From the NCBI RefSeq assembly GCF_000797495.1, contig NZ_JTGN01000009.1, positions 226,813 through 290,812 on the forward strand: a stretch of DNA of 64,000 nt, read 5' to 3'. The position numbers were made by a program, and so were the translations under genes. Under the pieces are notes generated by a model. It made no database searches, had not been told where the DNA came from, and saw only the letters and a list, made by a program, of their open reading frames with translations. Shown piece by piece: positions 9,523 through 18,499 of this stretch. Numbering within the stretch: position 1 is the first letter of the stretch; each line of letters opens with the position of its first letter. This DNA comes from Robinsoniella peoriensis (GTDB lineage: Bacteria > Bacillota > Clostridia > Lachnospirales > Lachnospiraceae).

Positions 9523-10902
9523 TTATTCCTGTACTGCAATGGGAGTCTCCTGTAGGATCGGATTAATTACTGCTGCTGCTTCTTTCATAGCTTCTTCGCC
9601 GGTTTTATTACCAAGCAGTGCTGACTGTTCTGCCGTATACAAAGCTTCAGATATTGTAGGCCATGACTCGTGAGGTCCTCTTGCTACCGCATAGTTCATT
9701 TCATCACTGAAAACTGCAAATCTTTCGTCATCTGACCATGTGGTATTCAGTGAGACGGAATCTTCACGAACCGGGAATTTGCCTGCACCTTCGCACCAGG
9801 CTGCATTGTTCTTTGCGCTGGTCATCCATTTTAAGAATGTAACGCAGGCTTCTTTTGCTTCACTTCCGGCGCAAACGCCAAAGTTCTCACCCCCGATGAC
9901 AGATGCAAACTTCTTATCTTTTGGAAGCAGTGCGATCTTGTACTCAAATGCACCTTTGATCCCTTCATCAAACTGTGCCAGCTGCCATGTACCGGATTCC
10001 AGCATCGCTGCTTTTCCTGCACAAAACGCATTATAAGAATCAGACTGAGACCAGTTTACAACTTCCTTACTCATATAGCCTTTGTTTACTAACCCCGCCA
10101 GGTAGTCTAAAGCCCGGGCAGCTTCCGGTGAATCTGTGGATGCTACGTCAGCTCCTGCAGAGTACAGCCATGGAATAAACTGGAACGTTCCCTCCTCGGT
10201 ACCAATTGCTGACATAGCAAAACCATATACACCGTCTGCTGCATTCGTAGTTTTGGCACATACCTCTTCAAACTCATCCCAGGTCTCCGGTGCTTTATCA
10301 AAACCGGCTGCTTTCAGCATGTCCGCATTATAAGCGATTGCCAGACAGTTGGAGTTATTGGGTATCCCATAAATATTACCGTCCGCATCCTTACAGCTGC
10401 TGAGGGGTCCGGGATAAAACTGTTCTAAATCCTTCCAGTCCTTCATTTGATCTGTAATATCTTCAAATACGCCCAAAGAAATGTAAGAAGCCATATCCGG
10501 TGAATCTACCATTCCGATATCCGGAAGTTCTCCTGATACAGCACCTATGGTGTACTGTTTCATCAGCTCTTCGCGGGAAATATACGTACATACAATATTA
10601 ATATCACTCTGCATGGAGTTGTATTCTTCCACCATTTTTTCCAGTATCGGTGCTTCATGTTCAAAATAGTGCCATAAAGTAACTTCTTTTCCTCCGTTCG
10701 ATGCCGGTTTACTATCCCCTGCTGCTGTATCCGGTGCCGTTGTCTCTCCTCCGGCTTCTGTGGTCTGGGCAGCCGCAGCCGGATCTGTGCCTTTTTCCGT
10801 AGCGGAACTTCCGGATGAAGAACTGCCGCACCCGCTTACAAGGCCTGTTATCATCATTCCCGCCAAAGCTGCCGCAGCCAATCTCTGATACCTCTTTTTC
10901 AT
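9523..10902 (-). CDS. Extracellular sugar-binding lipoprotein of the ABC importer
   Basis: A 459-residue solute-binding protein. The N-terminus has basic residues (MKKRYQR), a hydrophobic segment and the lipobox LVSGC at about residue 21-25. A low-complexity Ser/Ala/Thr linker runs to about residue 70, then the type-1 sugar-binding fold begins (EVTLWHYFEHE). It would be tethered outside the membrane and deliver oligosaccharide to the MalF/MalG pair. An AAGGAGG site precedes the ATG. Upstream lies a regulated promoter with four TCTTAAAAT repeats, presumably controlled by the response regulator encoded just before it. Substrate is inferred from the GH31 neighbours. Confidence 0.92.
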   Translation of the reverse strand: MKKRYQRLAAAALAGMMITGLVSGCGSSSSGSSATEKGTDPAAAAQTTEAGGETTAPDTAAGDSKPASNGGKEVTLWHYFEHEAPILEKMVEEYNSMQSDINIVCTYISREELMKQYTIGAVSGELPDIGMVDSPDMASYISLGVFEDITDQMKDWKDLEQFYPGPLSSCKDADGNIYGIPNNSNCLAIAYNADMLKAAGFDKAPETWDEFEEVCAKTTNAADGVYGFAMSAIGTEEGTFQFIPWLYSAGADVASTDSPEAARALDYLAGLVNKGYMSKEVVNWSQSDSYNAFCAGKAAMLESGTWQLAQFDEGIKGAFEYKIALLPKDKKFASVIGGENFGVCAGSEAKEACVTFLKWMTSAKNNAAWCEGAGKFPVREDSVSLNTTWSDDERFAVFSDEMNYAVARGPHESWPTISEALYTAEQSALLGNKTGEEAMKEAAAVINPILQETPIAVQE

Positions 10903-10939
10903 AGTTTGTTTCCTCCTTTTTCGTATTTAAGATGTATTC

Positions 10940-10968
10940 ATTATAATAATATTAGTTTAAATGATAAA
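10940..10968 (-). promoter_or_regulatory. Promoter of the binding-protein/ABC/GH31 operon
   Basis: On the minus strand, TATAAT (10940-10945) lies 17 nt downstream of a poor -35, TTTATC (10963-10968). The weak -35 right beside the repeat array suggests an activator-dependent promoter. Confidence 0.55.
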
Positions 10969-10974
10969 CTTAAT

Positions 10975-11035
10975 ATTTTAAGATAACGGATACAATTTTA
11001 AGATACAATTTTAAGATTGGAGGAAAATTTTAAGA
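10975..11035 (-). promoter_or_regulatory. Four TCTTAAAAT direct repeats, probable response-regulator sites
   Basis: Identical nonamers (ATTTTAAGA on the plus strand) start at 10975, 10995, 11008 and 11027, giving steps of 20, 13 and 19 nt. A partial fifth copy (TCTTAAATA) lies in the leader near 10925. They end just upstream of the -35 box. AraC-type response regulators bind direct repeats about two helical turns apart, and such a regulator is encoded immediately upstream, so binding by it is likely but inferred. Confidence 0.6.
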
Positions 11036-11048
11036 ATTAGTTCTATTT

Positions 11049-11789
11049 TTATTTCGCATTTACTTTCAAAAACTCAGCAGCACTGATGCCCTCAACCTCA
11101 CGAAATACTTTGCTGAAATACTTCGGATCAGAAAAACCCACATGGTAAGGCACTTCTTCTTTTGGTATTCCCTTATTTACCAAAAGTCCCTTTGCCACTT
11201 CAATCCGGTAGTGCTTTAGAAATTTCGAAAATGTTACTCCGATTTCTTTATTAAAGAGATAGCAAAAATATTCCTGGGTCATACCCAGGTCTTCCGCCAG
11301 ATCTTTTTGGCTGATTTTCGCAGAGTAACTCTTTTCAATTATATTTAACGCTTTTATAACCAGGGGATGGGCTCCCGGATATTTTTTCTGCAGATCTTTA
11401 ATCCCGTCTTCCAGATACAGCTTCTCCTTTTTGGAAAGGCGTACCAGTAGTTCTTCTACATCCTCATAAGTTACCGGTTTAATCAGATAATCCTGTACTT
11501 CAAGTGAAATTGCCTGCCTGGCTACGTCAAATTCTTCATAGGCACTTATAATTACAAACTGTGTGGAAATTTCCATCGCATGAACAGCCCTTATCAGGGA
11601 TAATCCATCCATATAGGGCATTTTGAGATCGGTAAATACGATTTCAGGCTTCAAAATATGTATCAGCTCCAGTGCCTGTTTTCCATCAGAGGCTTCCGCC
11701 ACAATCTCATATTCATCCGATATGGTGGTAATGAGATTCCGTAATCCTCTTCTTGCCCTTTGCTCATCTTCTACAATCATAATCTTCAT
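11049..11789 (-). CDS. AraC-family (YesN-like) response regulator
   Basis: A compact 246-residue two-domain regulator. Residues 1-120 form a receiver, with phosphoacceptor Asp in VFTDLKMPYMDG and the Lys of YLIKPVTYEDV. Residues about 150-246 form an AraC-type DNA-binding domain with two helix-turn-helix units (ISQKDLAEDLGMTQEYFCYLF and EVPYHVGFSDPKYFSKVFRE). It lacks the long middle segment found in the other YesN-like regulators of this window (519 and 529 residues). The gene overlaps the end of the sensor kinase gene by 26 nt, with AGGAGG inside the kinase coding region, so the two are co-translated. It most likely activates the downstream ABC/GH31 operon through the TCTTAAAAT repeats. Confidence 0.92.
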   Translation of the reverse strand: MKIMIVEDEQRARRGLRNLITTISDEYEIVAEASDGKQALELIHILKPEIVFTDLKMPYMDGLSLIRAVHAMEISTQFVIISAYEEFDVARQAISLEVQDYLIKPVTYEDVEELLVRLSKKEKLYLEDGIKDLQKKYPGAHPLVIKALNIIEKSYSAKISQKDLAEDLGMTQEYFCYLFNKEIGVTFSKFLKHYRIEVAKGLLVNKGIPKEEVPYHVGFSDPKYFSKVFREVEGISAAEFLKVNAK

Positions 11790-13617
11790 AAGCTACCTCC
11801 TGTATACTGTATGGTCTTGGAATTAAAAATGTAAATCTGCATCCTTTCCCGTAAGATGTCTCAAGGGAAACCTGAAGCTTGCTTCCATAGTACATTTTCA
11901 TCCGGGTCACTACATTGGATATTCCAATCCCCACCTCTTTTTCTTTTGAGATCACCGGATTAGACAGCACTTCCTGAATGATTTGTTCCCTTTCCCGGGT
12001 CATCCCCATACCATTATCTTCTATTGACAAACAAAGGTATTCTCCCATTCCGGTGCCTGTGATATGGATCATCCCCCCTTCCTCTCTGCCTTCAAACCCA
12101 TGCAGTATGGAATTTTCCACAAAAGGCTGAAGCATCAGCTTCCTGCAGGGCCACTGATCATACTCATGATTAAATTCAATGCTATAATCAAATACATTTT
12201 CAAGCCGTTCCTTCTGCAGATACAGATATTGCTCAATCCATGTAATTTCCTGATACATATAGACATTCTGGTGCTTTTGGTCAAAAGTATAGCGTAAAAT
12301 ATTAGACAGTTTTTTCAGCAGGGTGGAGACCTTATAATTTCCACTTTCGATTGCCTCATAGTTAATAGCATTCAAGGTATTACAGATAAAATGTGCGTTG
12401 ATCTGGGACTCCAGGGCTTCCCGCTCCGCCCTCTGCTTCATTTTCAGGGATTCCACAACTTCCAGATGCTGTCCTTCTACCTGACGGTTCATTTTCCGGA
12501 TGGCATGCATCATCTCATTATATTCATTTGCCAGCTGCCAGATTTCATGTGTCCCCTTAATTTCAATACGCTCCTGCATATTTCCCTTCTTTACATTTTT
12601 AATGGAGCGGTTAATAGTATCCACCGGCTTTAGAATTCTTTGTGTCACCCAGAACAGAATCAATAAAATACCTATAATAACAAGGGCGTAAAGGGCAATC
12701 GCTCTGGTATACATTTCGTTTACCTTTGCCTGAAGCGCATTCTTATTAATTGCAATGTTCAAATTCCAGTCAAAGACACCGATCGGCTTGCTTAAGTCTG
12801 TCAAATGTTCCTCTTTTATATAATCGTCCATTTTCTTCCCATTGTTCTGACTGTTGGTATGATAGAATATTTCCCCTGACTTATCAGAAATAAATCCCTG
12901 TGCCACATCATCCTTGCTCCCGCTCAACTGCCCAATCAGGTTGTCCAATACATCCCTTTTAAAAGTTACAATCATTATGTATTCGATGTCCTGATAAAAG
13001 TGCTTTCCCCGTACCGGATATGCAATATGCATAAACTGCTTAGACGCATCACCCGGATGTTCGCTGGGCTTGGTAATTACCTGATACCTGGGCAATGCCA
13101 TACTTTTTGAAATCTCATTTACCTCTATGAAAGTATCAACCAGAATATTGTTATTCTTGTCATTCCAGATATTCACTACATTAATGGTATTTTCATTACG
13201 TTCATACTGGTAAACCAGTCCATCTTTTGACGCAATTGCAATTGCCGCAATATACTGGGAATATCGCGCATAATTAGCCAGTAGATTCTTCAGGTCTTTG
13301 GTATTGCGGGCGATATTCTCGGGATTGGTGCTATATTCATTGATCAGATCTGCATTTGTATCATCCACTGCTATTTCAGAACCTATCTTAATAAAATCAT
13401 CCATTTGATTTTTAATATTCTGATTTACGGATGACAATAACATTTTTTCAGTGTCATACGTGCTGTCAATCAGATATTTTAAATATTCATTTTTCAGATA
13501 ATACTGCATAACAACTACTACCAGCAAAACGGCAAAACAGATTGCGGCGGCAAAAGAGCACCACATATGAGAACGGCAGTATATCCGGACCCGCTTACAG
13601 ACTTTACGTATATTCAT
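11764..13617 (-). CDS. YesM-like sensor histidine kinase
   Basis: A 617-residue membrane kinase of the LytS/YesM class. It has a first helix near residues 20-40, a large extracytoplasmic Cache-like region, a second helix near 300-325 and a HAMP segment, followed by a His-kinase domain and an HATPase_c domain (VENSILHGF, then SIEDNGMGM and GIGISNVVTRM). The phosphorylated-His motif reads INAHFICNTLNAI, where most YesM kinases have INPHFLYNTL; the His is kept. The second ATG (13617) is preferred, because the AGGAGG at 13629-13634 is too close to the first ATG (13626). It probably senses the oligosaccharide or a loaded binding protein and signals to the overlapping response regulator. Confidence 0.92.
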   Translation of the reverse strand: MNIRKVCKRVRIYCRSHMWCSFAAAICFAVLLVVVVMQYYLKNEYLKYLIDSTYDTEKMLLSSVNQNIKNQMDDFIKIGSEIAVDDTNADLINEYSTNPENIARNTKDLKNLLANYARYSQYIAAIAIASKDGLVYQYERNENTINVVNIWNDKNNNILVDTFIEVNEISKSMALPRYQVITKPSEHPGDASKQFMHIAYPVRGKHFYQDIEYIMIVTFKRDVLDNLIGQLSGSKDDVAQGFISDKSGEIFYHTNSQNNGKKMDDYIKEEHLTDLSKPIGVFDWNLNIAINKNALQAKVNEMYTRAIALYALVIIGILLILFWVTQRILKPVDTINRSIKNVKKGNMQERIEIKGTHEIWQLANEYNEMMHAIRKMNRQVEGQHLEVVESLKMKQRAEREALESQINAHFICNTLNAINYEAIESGNYKVSTLLKKLSNILRYTFDQKHQNVYMYQEITWIEQYLYLQKERLENVFDYSIEFNHEYDQWPCRKLMLQPFVENSILHGFEGREEGGMIHITGTGMGEYLCLSIEDNGMGMTREREQIIQEVLSNPVISKEKEVGIGISNVVTRMKMYYGSKLQVSLETSYGKGCRFTFLIPRPYSIQEVAYEDYDCRR

Positions 13618-13684
13618 GGTGAACATCTCCTCCTGTCATTTCCATTCAAAGTTTAAAGCTTGGGAAATATGGCTGTATGGTAGT

Positions 13685-13713
13685 ATTATATCATCATAAA
13701 AATTGGGATACAA
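13685..13713 (-). promoter_or_regulatory. Promoter of the sensor kinase/response regulator pair
   Basis: TTGTAT (13708-13713) and TATAAT (13685-13690) on the minus strand are separated by 17 nt, a near-consensus sigma-A promoter about 70 nt before the kinase ATG. Confidence 0.7.
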
Positions 13714-13725
13714 TAATATAGTTTT

Positions 13726-13751
13726 TTAATTAAACAAATACTTAATTAAAC
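13726..13751 (-). promoter_or_regulatory. Direct repeat GTTTAATTAA upstream of the kinase promoter
   Basis: Two identical decamers (plus-strand TTAATTAAAC at 13726-13735 and 13742-13751) lie 16 nt apart, 12 nt upstream of the -35 box. They could be a regulator site or simply AT-rich upstream sequence. This is part of the 340-nt gene-free stretch 13618-13957. The remainder (13752-13900) is AT-rich, with nothing recognisable. Confidence 0.35.
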
Positions 13752-13909
13752 TATTTACGGCTCACTGGGGATTATTTTTAGAAATAGCCAGAAATGGTAT
13801 AGATATTACTGAATTTAGAATTTTAGATTTTATATATAAATTTTTCCAAAAGTAAATATGATTGCAGGAACAAATTCGTATGATAGCGTATGCTTCTATG
13901 ATATGCCGG

Positions 13910-13926
13910 AAAACGGGCAATACCCG
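13910..13926 (-). terminator. Weak terminator after the KamA-family gene
   Basis: On the minus strand a short CGGG-TATTG-CCCG stem is followed by TTTTCC, 32 nt past the stop codon of the KamA-family gene. The stem is short, so this is tentative. Confidence 0.3.
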
Positions 13927-13957
13927 CTTCCATTCATACCATAATTTTTGCCGCTTC

Positions 13958-15049
13958 TTAAAGCCAGCACTGCCCTTCCTCTATCTTCTTTGTAAAGATT
14001 CGTTCATAATCTTCCTCATCCTTTGCCTGGTGATATTTAAACAGCATTTCCCCTGCATTCAGGCTTCCCAGAATCTCAATTTTTCCTGTTTCATGGGATA
14101 AAATATAACGAATACATTTTCCCAGACCATTTTGCATATTTTTTGCCTGATCTACAATATCGCAGCCCCGTTTTAAAGGTACCTGAAACTGAGACTTCAC
14201 TCCGGTCACGGGACGGCATTGGAATACGTAATAGGGCACTATGCCAATACGTGTTAAATTTTTCAAAAGAGTTCCCAGGGTCTGGGGATGATCATTCACC
14301 CCTTTTATTAAAACAGTCTGATTTCTGACGATGATTCCCGCAGCGATTAAATTTCTTACTGCTGCTTTTGATTTTTCTGTAATTTCATTGGGATGATTGA
14401 AATGTGTCACCACATAGATTTGTTTCTTTTCACTATAAGTGCGTAAGATATTTATTAAATCAGGATCTTCTAAGATTCTGTCCGGAAATGTTACTGGTGT
14501 TCTGGTTCCAAAGCGGATGCAGTCGATATGTTCGATACGGCTCAGACTGTATAGATACTGCTCGATTACTTCATCATCATTTAAAAAGGCGTCTCCACCG
14601 GATATTAAAACATTGCTGATCTGTGAATGATTTTTTATATATTGTATCATCTCATCAAAATGACTGGCAATTTCTTCATCCGACAGTCCCACCAGCCGTT
14701 TCCGGAAACAATGCCTGCAATACATGGCACATTGGTTTGTAGAAAGAATCAGTACGGTTTCCCTGTATTTGTGCTGCATTCCCACGATTACGGTATTGCT
14801 TGCTTCCCCACTGGTATCAAAACTTCCTCCCAGGTCCGTCTCTCGGATATTGGGGATGCACATCTTTCGAACTGGGTCATCCGGATCATCTGCATGGATA
14901 AGTGAAAAGTAATACAATGGTACGGACATCGGATAATGCTCCAATATTTCCTCCATTTTGATTACTTCTTCATTAGACAATTTAAGGACTTCTTTTAATT
15001 CCTTTGCAGTGGTGATGTTGTTCTCTAACAGTTTCTTCCAATTGTTCAT
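13958..15049 (-). CDS. KamA-family radical SAM protein (lysine 2,3-aminomutase-like)
   Basis: A 363-residue protein with the radical SAM cluster motif CAMYCRHC (Cys107, 111, 114), embedded in the KamA-family sequence TNQCAMYCRHCFRKRL. ISGGDAFL and TRTPVTFPDRI follow. Lysine 2,3-aminomutase binds PLP through Lys in a PGGGGK motif near the C-terminus. Here the corresponding stretch reads RYILSHETGKIEIL, so PLP binding and the aminomutase reaction are uncertain; a Lys is still present. The family member of unknown specificity is common in Clostridia. An upstream extension to 15127 is rejected, because GGGGGTG lies seven bases before the ATG at 15049. It has its own promoter, seems monocistronic, and has no evident link to the sugar genes around it. 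Confidence 0.85.
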   Translation of the reverse strand: MNNWKKLLENNITTAKELKEVLKLSNEEVIKMEEILEHYPMSVPLYYFSLIHADDPDDPVRKMCIPNIRETDLGGSFDTSGEASNTVIVGMQHKYRETVLILSTNQCAMYCRHCFRKRLVGLSDEEIASHFDEMIQYIKNHSQISNVLISGGDAFLNDDEVIEQYLYSLSRIEHIDCIRFGTRTPVTFPDRILEDPDLINILRTYSEKKQIYVVTHFNHPNEITEKSKAAVRNLIAAGIIVRNQTVLIKGVNDHPQTLGTLLKNLTRIGIVPYYVFQCRPVTGVKSQFQVPLKRGCDIVDQAKNMQNGLGKCIRYILSHETGKIEILGSLNAGEMLFKYHQAKDEEDYERIFTKKIEEGQCWL

Positions 15050-15085
15050 TTTGTGCACCCCCATGTTAAGATTTTTATGTAAACT

Positions 15086-15126
15086 ATTATAACAGACTTT
15101 TTGGGATTTTCCTACAAAAAATCCCA
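15086..15126 (-). promoter_or_regulatory. Promoter and overlapping palindrome of the KamA-family gene
   Basis: TATAAT (15086-15091) on the minus strand lies about 40 nt before the start codon. A perfect 9-bp inverted repeat, TGGGATTTT with AAAATCCCA (15102-15126, 7-nt spacer), covers the -35 position, as expected for a repressor site. On the plus strand it is followed by TTTTTT and could also act as a terminator, but no plus-strand gene ends there. Confidence 0.5.
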
Positions 15127-15200
15127 TTTTTTATCCATTTTTTTGCATAAAAAGTCTTAACGCAATTTTAATGCGCCAGAATATGCATGAAAATGAGCCA

Positions 15201-16109
15201 TTACAGAAGTTTTTTAATCTCTTTTGCCTTCTCCATCAGTTCCTTTTCATTTACATATTTTGTCAGGCAGCCCACTCCTTCCACACAGGTTCCTCCTGTT
15301 ACGTTTCCATATATAATGCTGTCTGTTACACTGCAGTCATGATAAAGCCCATAGATAAATCCAGCCATAAATGCGTCTCCGGCACCTGTGGAATCAATTT
15401 TATTTACGTTTTGAAGCGGTGGAATGACAATGCTTTCTCCATTTTTCCAGTACAGACAGCCTGCACTGTCCAGTTTTATTATTACCTCCGGAAAAAACCT
15501 GCCCAGTTCCACAGCTGCTTCTTCTACATTGTCTTTTCCGGTGATTTTTAATGCCTCTTTCTGGTTTGGTGTAAAAAAATCTGCAAGCTCCAGATACTCT
15601 TTGTATTTCTGAGTGGACAGTCCTTCATCCCAGCCTACATCAAAAACCAGAATGGCGCCCTCTGCCTTCAGCCGTTTATAAGCATCCAGAAATCCCGCGT
15701 GCATATCGATGACTTTTGCCCCCTGCAGCTGCCGGTAAGTTTCTTCCTGGATTTTCTGTGTAATGTCCACGCGGTCCAGCGCTGACATAAAAGTCCGGTC
15801 CCTTTCCGTAATCATAACGGATGTTACTGCTACCGGAATTCCGTTTCCACGATATAAATTTGCATAGGAGACTCCGCAGGCATCCAGCAGTTTGGCTGCA
15901 TACCCGGAAAATACATCTTCCCCCAGAAAAGTTGCAATCTTAGAATCAACTCCCAGCCTGGACAATGTTATCATGGTCGCCGGTACACCGCCGCCCAGCT
16001 GAATATCCAGACTTTTTGCATAAACCTCTTCTCCCTCTTCTGGAAGGTGCCCCACTCCCAGATACAGTAGATCCAGATTTAAATATCCCACACCTGCTGC
16101 AAATCCCAT
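15201..16109 (-). CDS. PfkB-family carbohydrate kinase
   Basis: A 302-residue ribokinase-like kinase. PfkB signature 1 is visible as LGGGVPATMITLSRLG near residues 37-52. Signature 2 is DSTGAGDAFMAGF near residues 239-251, where the second Asp is the catalytic base and GAGD forms the anion hole. It transfers phosphate from ATP to a sugar, sugar phosphate or nucleoside; the substrate cannot be read from the sequence. It starts one base after the GH4 stop codon and is the last gene of a LacI-GH4-kinase operon. Such pairing suggests it phosphorylates the monosaccharide released by GH4. No importer lies in this operon. Confidence 0.88.
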   Translation of the reverse strand: MGFAAGVGYLNLDLLYLGVGHLPEEGEEVYAKSLDIQLGGGVPATMITLSRLGVDSKIATFLGEDVFSGYAAKLLDACGVSYANLYRGNGIPVAVTSVMITERDRTFMSALDRVDITQKIQEETYRQLQGAKVIDMHAGFLDAYKRLKAEGAILVFDVGWDEGLSTQKYKEYLELADFFTPNQKEALKITGKDNVEEAAVELGRFFPEVIIKLDSAGCLYWKNGESIVIPPLQNVNKIDSTGAGDAFMAGFIYGLYHDCSVTDSIIYGNVTGGTCVEGVGCLTKYVNEKELMEKAKEIKKLL

Positions 16110-16110
16110 A

Positions 16111-17493
16111 TCAGCTCCATCCTTTCATATATGCTTCATTTATTTTCATATACTCATATGCTAACTTTTTGGCAAAGGTATAAGAGTTAACCAGCGGGTG
16201 GACCATCAGGCAGTCAATTGCTTTTTCTATACTCTTTTCCCTGATTGCTTCGGAAGCCAGGCGTTCATACATTTTGACTCTGCGTATCATTTCCATGGGT
16301 ATGCGGTCCGGTTCGATCTCGTGGGGGTAGTAATTACCGTTTTTAATCGTACAGCTGATTTCTACCACATCGGTATCCTCCAGTCCTTTGACTGCTCCGT
16401 TATTCGGCACACAGAGTATCATTTCTTTTTCTTCCTCTCCCAATTCCGATTCAATGAATTTCAGCGCAACACCTGCATATCCGCCGCTGTCTTTTGCATA
16501 AATATCAAAATGATAAGGAGGTTTTTTACTGTCTATTCCGGTCTCATTTGCCATATATGCTGCTTCCCTTAAACCATACCACTTTTCAAATACCTTCAGG
16601 CATTCGTCAAAATTATGTTCAATATCCATCTTTGATAATTCTTCGGTCATATGGATGTTCACATCCCGGATTACTTCTCCTCTGGTGACTTTTGCATTTA
16701 AGATGTTCTGTACTGCCTCTTCTCTGTAGTAGAAGTAGTAGAGATATTCATTTAAAATGCATCCCACATGCTCAACCAGGCCTTTATCAAAAAACCGCAT
16801 TTCTGTGTTTTCATAAATTTCATCTTTTTGAAGCAGTTCCGGCATAATTTCTTTTCCATCCAGTTTTATACTCTTAAAAAATGAGAGATGGTTTAATCCG
16901 TAACATTCTCCTGTGATGGAATCCTGGCTTACACCGTACATCTGTGCAAAGGAATGGAGCAGACTGCTGGGTGCATCGCAGATTCCATAAGTAAAATCAA
17001 ACCCCATATCCCGCAAGGTCTGTGACACTACCCCCGCCGGATTCGTAAAGTTGAAGATTTTTACACGGGGATTTGCGTATTTCTTCGCCAGCTCACAATA
17101 TTCAACCAATGCCGGAATAGAACGCATTGCAAAAGAAAATCCTGCTGCTCCGGTTGTCTCCTGGCCCAGGATTCCCAGCGCCAGTGCTGTCCGCTCATCC
17201 TGTATACGCATTTCATCTTCCCCAACACGTATGGTAGTAATAATATAATCTGCATCTTTAATAGCTTCCACCGGGTCCGATGTCAGGGAAAAATTCACCG
17301 TATCGTCAATCCGCTTTGCAACCTGAGCCGCCATTTTTCCGTAGATGTTTAATTTTGTTTCATTGTTGTCCATAAATACAATTTCCGTAAATCCCAGTTT
17401 TTTGGCATGCTGTACCAGGCTTTTCGCCAGAAACATAGAACGTACACCGCCTCCGCCTATTACTGTAATTTTTTTTGCTCCTGCTTTGCTCAT
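16111..17493 (-). CDS. GH4-family glycosidase (NAD- and metal-dependent)
   Basis: A 460-residue GH4 enzyme. The N-terminal NAD motif is ITVIGGGGVRS. NFTNPAGVVSQ is the GH4 NxTNP signature, and metal ligands are predicted in GICDAPS and GLNHLSFF. GH4 enzymes act by transient oxidation at C3 and elimination, on 6-phospho-alpha- or beta-glucosides or on unphosphorylated galactosides and glucuronides. No PTS gene is nearby, so an unphosphorylated substrate, or import by a distant PTS, is possible. The GGAGG ribosome site overlaps an upstream ATG (17508), so the ATG at 17493 is the likely start. It follows the LacI gene after 22 nt and precedes the PfkB kinase by one base. Confidence 0.88.
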   Translation of the reverse strand: MSKAGAKKITVIGGGGVRSMFLAKSLVQHAKKLGFTEIVFMDNNETKLNIYGKMAAQVAKRIDDTVNFSLTSDPVEAIKDADYIITTIRVGEDEMRIQDERTALALGILGQETTGAAGFSFAMRSIPALVEYCELAKKYANPRVKIFNFTNPAGVVSQTLRDMGFDFTYGICDAPSSLLHSFAQMYGVSQDSITGECYGLNHLSFFKSIKLDGKEIMPELLQKDEIYENTEMRFFDKGLVEHVGCILNEYLYYFYYREEAVQNILNAKVTRGEVIRDVNIHMTEELSKMDIEHNFDECLKVFEKWYGLREAAYMANETGIDSKKPPYHFDIYAKDSGGYAGVALKFIESELGEEEKEMILCVPNNGAVKGLEDTDVVEISCTIKNGNYYPHEIEPDRIPMEMIRRVKMYERLASEAIREKSIEKAIDCLMVHPLVNSYTFAKKLAYEYMKINEAYMKGWS

Positions 17494-17515
17494 CTTCGTT
17501 TCCTCCATTTTTTAG

Positions 17516-18499
17516 TTACTGTCTCTTTTGACAGGTATTTCTCTGCACGATGTCAAAAGGCAGTGTGATATCCATATTTTCTTCTTCCCCATAGAGATTC
17601 AAGAACATATTCAGTGACTTTGTTACGAACTGCCGGATAGGCTGGTGAATAGTGGTAAGGGGCGGAACTGCCCTTCCCGCCGCAGTAATATCATCAAATC
17701 CCAGTACCGATACGTCTTCGGGAACCTGCACTTTGCATTCCTTTAGTGCAGCCATCGCACCAATTGCCATTTCATCGCTGAATGCAAAAATTGCTGTAAA
17801 TTCCCTTTCATTTTCTACTGCCTGTTTCGCAAGCCGGTATCCCATATCATAGGTAACCCCGCCAAACAACACCATACTTTTTTCATCAAAAGGGACATTC
17901 TTCTCTTCCATTGCCCGCTTAGCCCCGGTAAGGCGCTGAAAAACGGAACTGATGGATCTGTTGCGATCCGACAGGAACAGTATCCTTTCATGTCCAAGTT
18001 CCATCAAATAACGGGTTCCTTCATATCCTGCCGCAAGATCATTGATATGTACCATTCCCAGACGCCTGTCCAGTGTTGCCCCGCCGCACATAACAGTTCT
18101 GATTTTTTTTGAAGCAATATAATTCAGAATATCCCCGCTGATATTTTCATCCAGATAGATAACGCCTTCTATATTCATTTCGTTAAAATACTGTTTGTAA
18201 TCATCTTTGCCCTCTAAAATCGGGATAAAAACGATGCGGTAATCGTATCTTGGCATCTGATCCACAATCTCCCGCATAACCTCTGAAAAAAACTCAAGGG
18301 GAAACTCAGGGATTAAAACTGCGATAACACCACAATTACGATGCCGTCTTCCTTTATGTTCATATCCAAGCTTGTCAGCAGCATCTTCAATCTTCCTTGC
18401 CAGTTCTGTGCTTACCACTTTTCCCCCGCTGAAATACCTGGATACCGTAGCCAGGGAAACACCTGCCTTTTTTGCCACATCTCTTGCTGTGAATGTCAT
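17516..18499 (-). CDS. LacI-family transcriptional regulator of the GH4/PfkB operon
   Basis: A 327-residue repressor. The N-terminal helix-turn-helix reads TARDVAKKAGVSLATVSRYF (residues 4-23). A hinge at about 45-60 is followed by a periplasmic-binding-protein-like sugar-sensing domain. It has a good AGGAGG site and is first in its operon, so it probably regulates itself together with GH4 and the kinase. A promoter and three GAAACA repeats lie upstream. The effector is presumably the GH4 substrate or its phosphorylated product. Confidence 0.92.
   Translation of the reverse strand: MTFTARDVAKKAGVSLATVSRYFSGGKVVSTELARKIEDAADKLGYEHKGRRHRNCGVIAVLIPEFPLEFFSEVMREIVDQMPRYDYRIVFIPILEGKDDYKQYFNEMNIEGVIYLDENISGDILNYIASKKIRTVMCGGATLDRRLGMVHINDLAAGYEGTRYLMELGHERILFLSDRNRSISSVFQRLTGAKRAMEEKNVPFDEKSMVLFGGVTYDMGYRLAKQAVENEREFTAIFAFSDEMAIGAMAALKECKVQVPEDVSVLGFDDITAAGRAVPPLTTIHQPIRQFVTKSLNMFLNLYGEEENMDITLPFDIVQRNTCQKRQ

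Noticed and set aside
15102..15132. Plus-strand rho-independent terminator
   Set aside because: The stem and T-run look right, but no plus-strand gene ends upstream, so it is described as a promoter-overlapping palindrome of the KamA-family gene.
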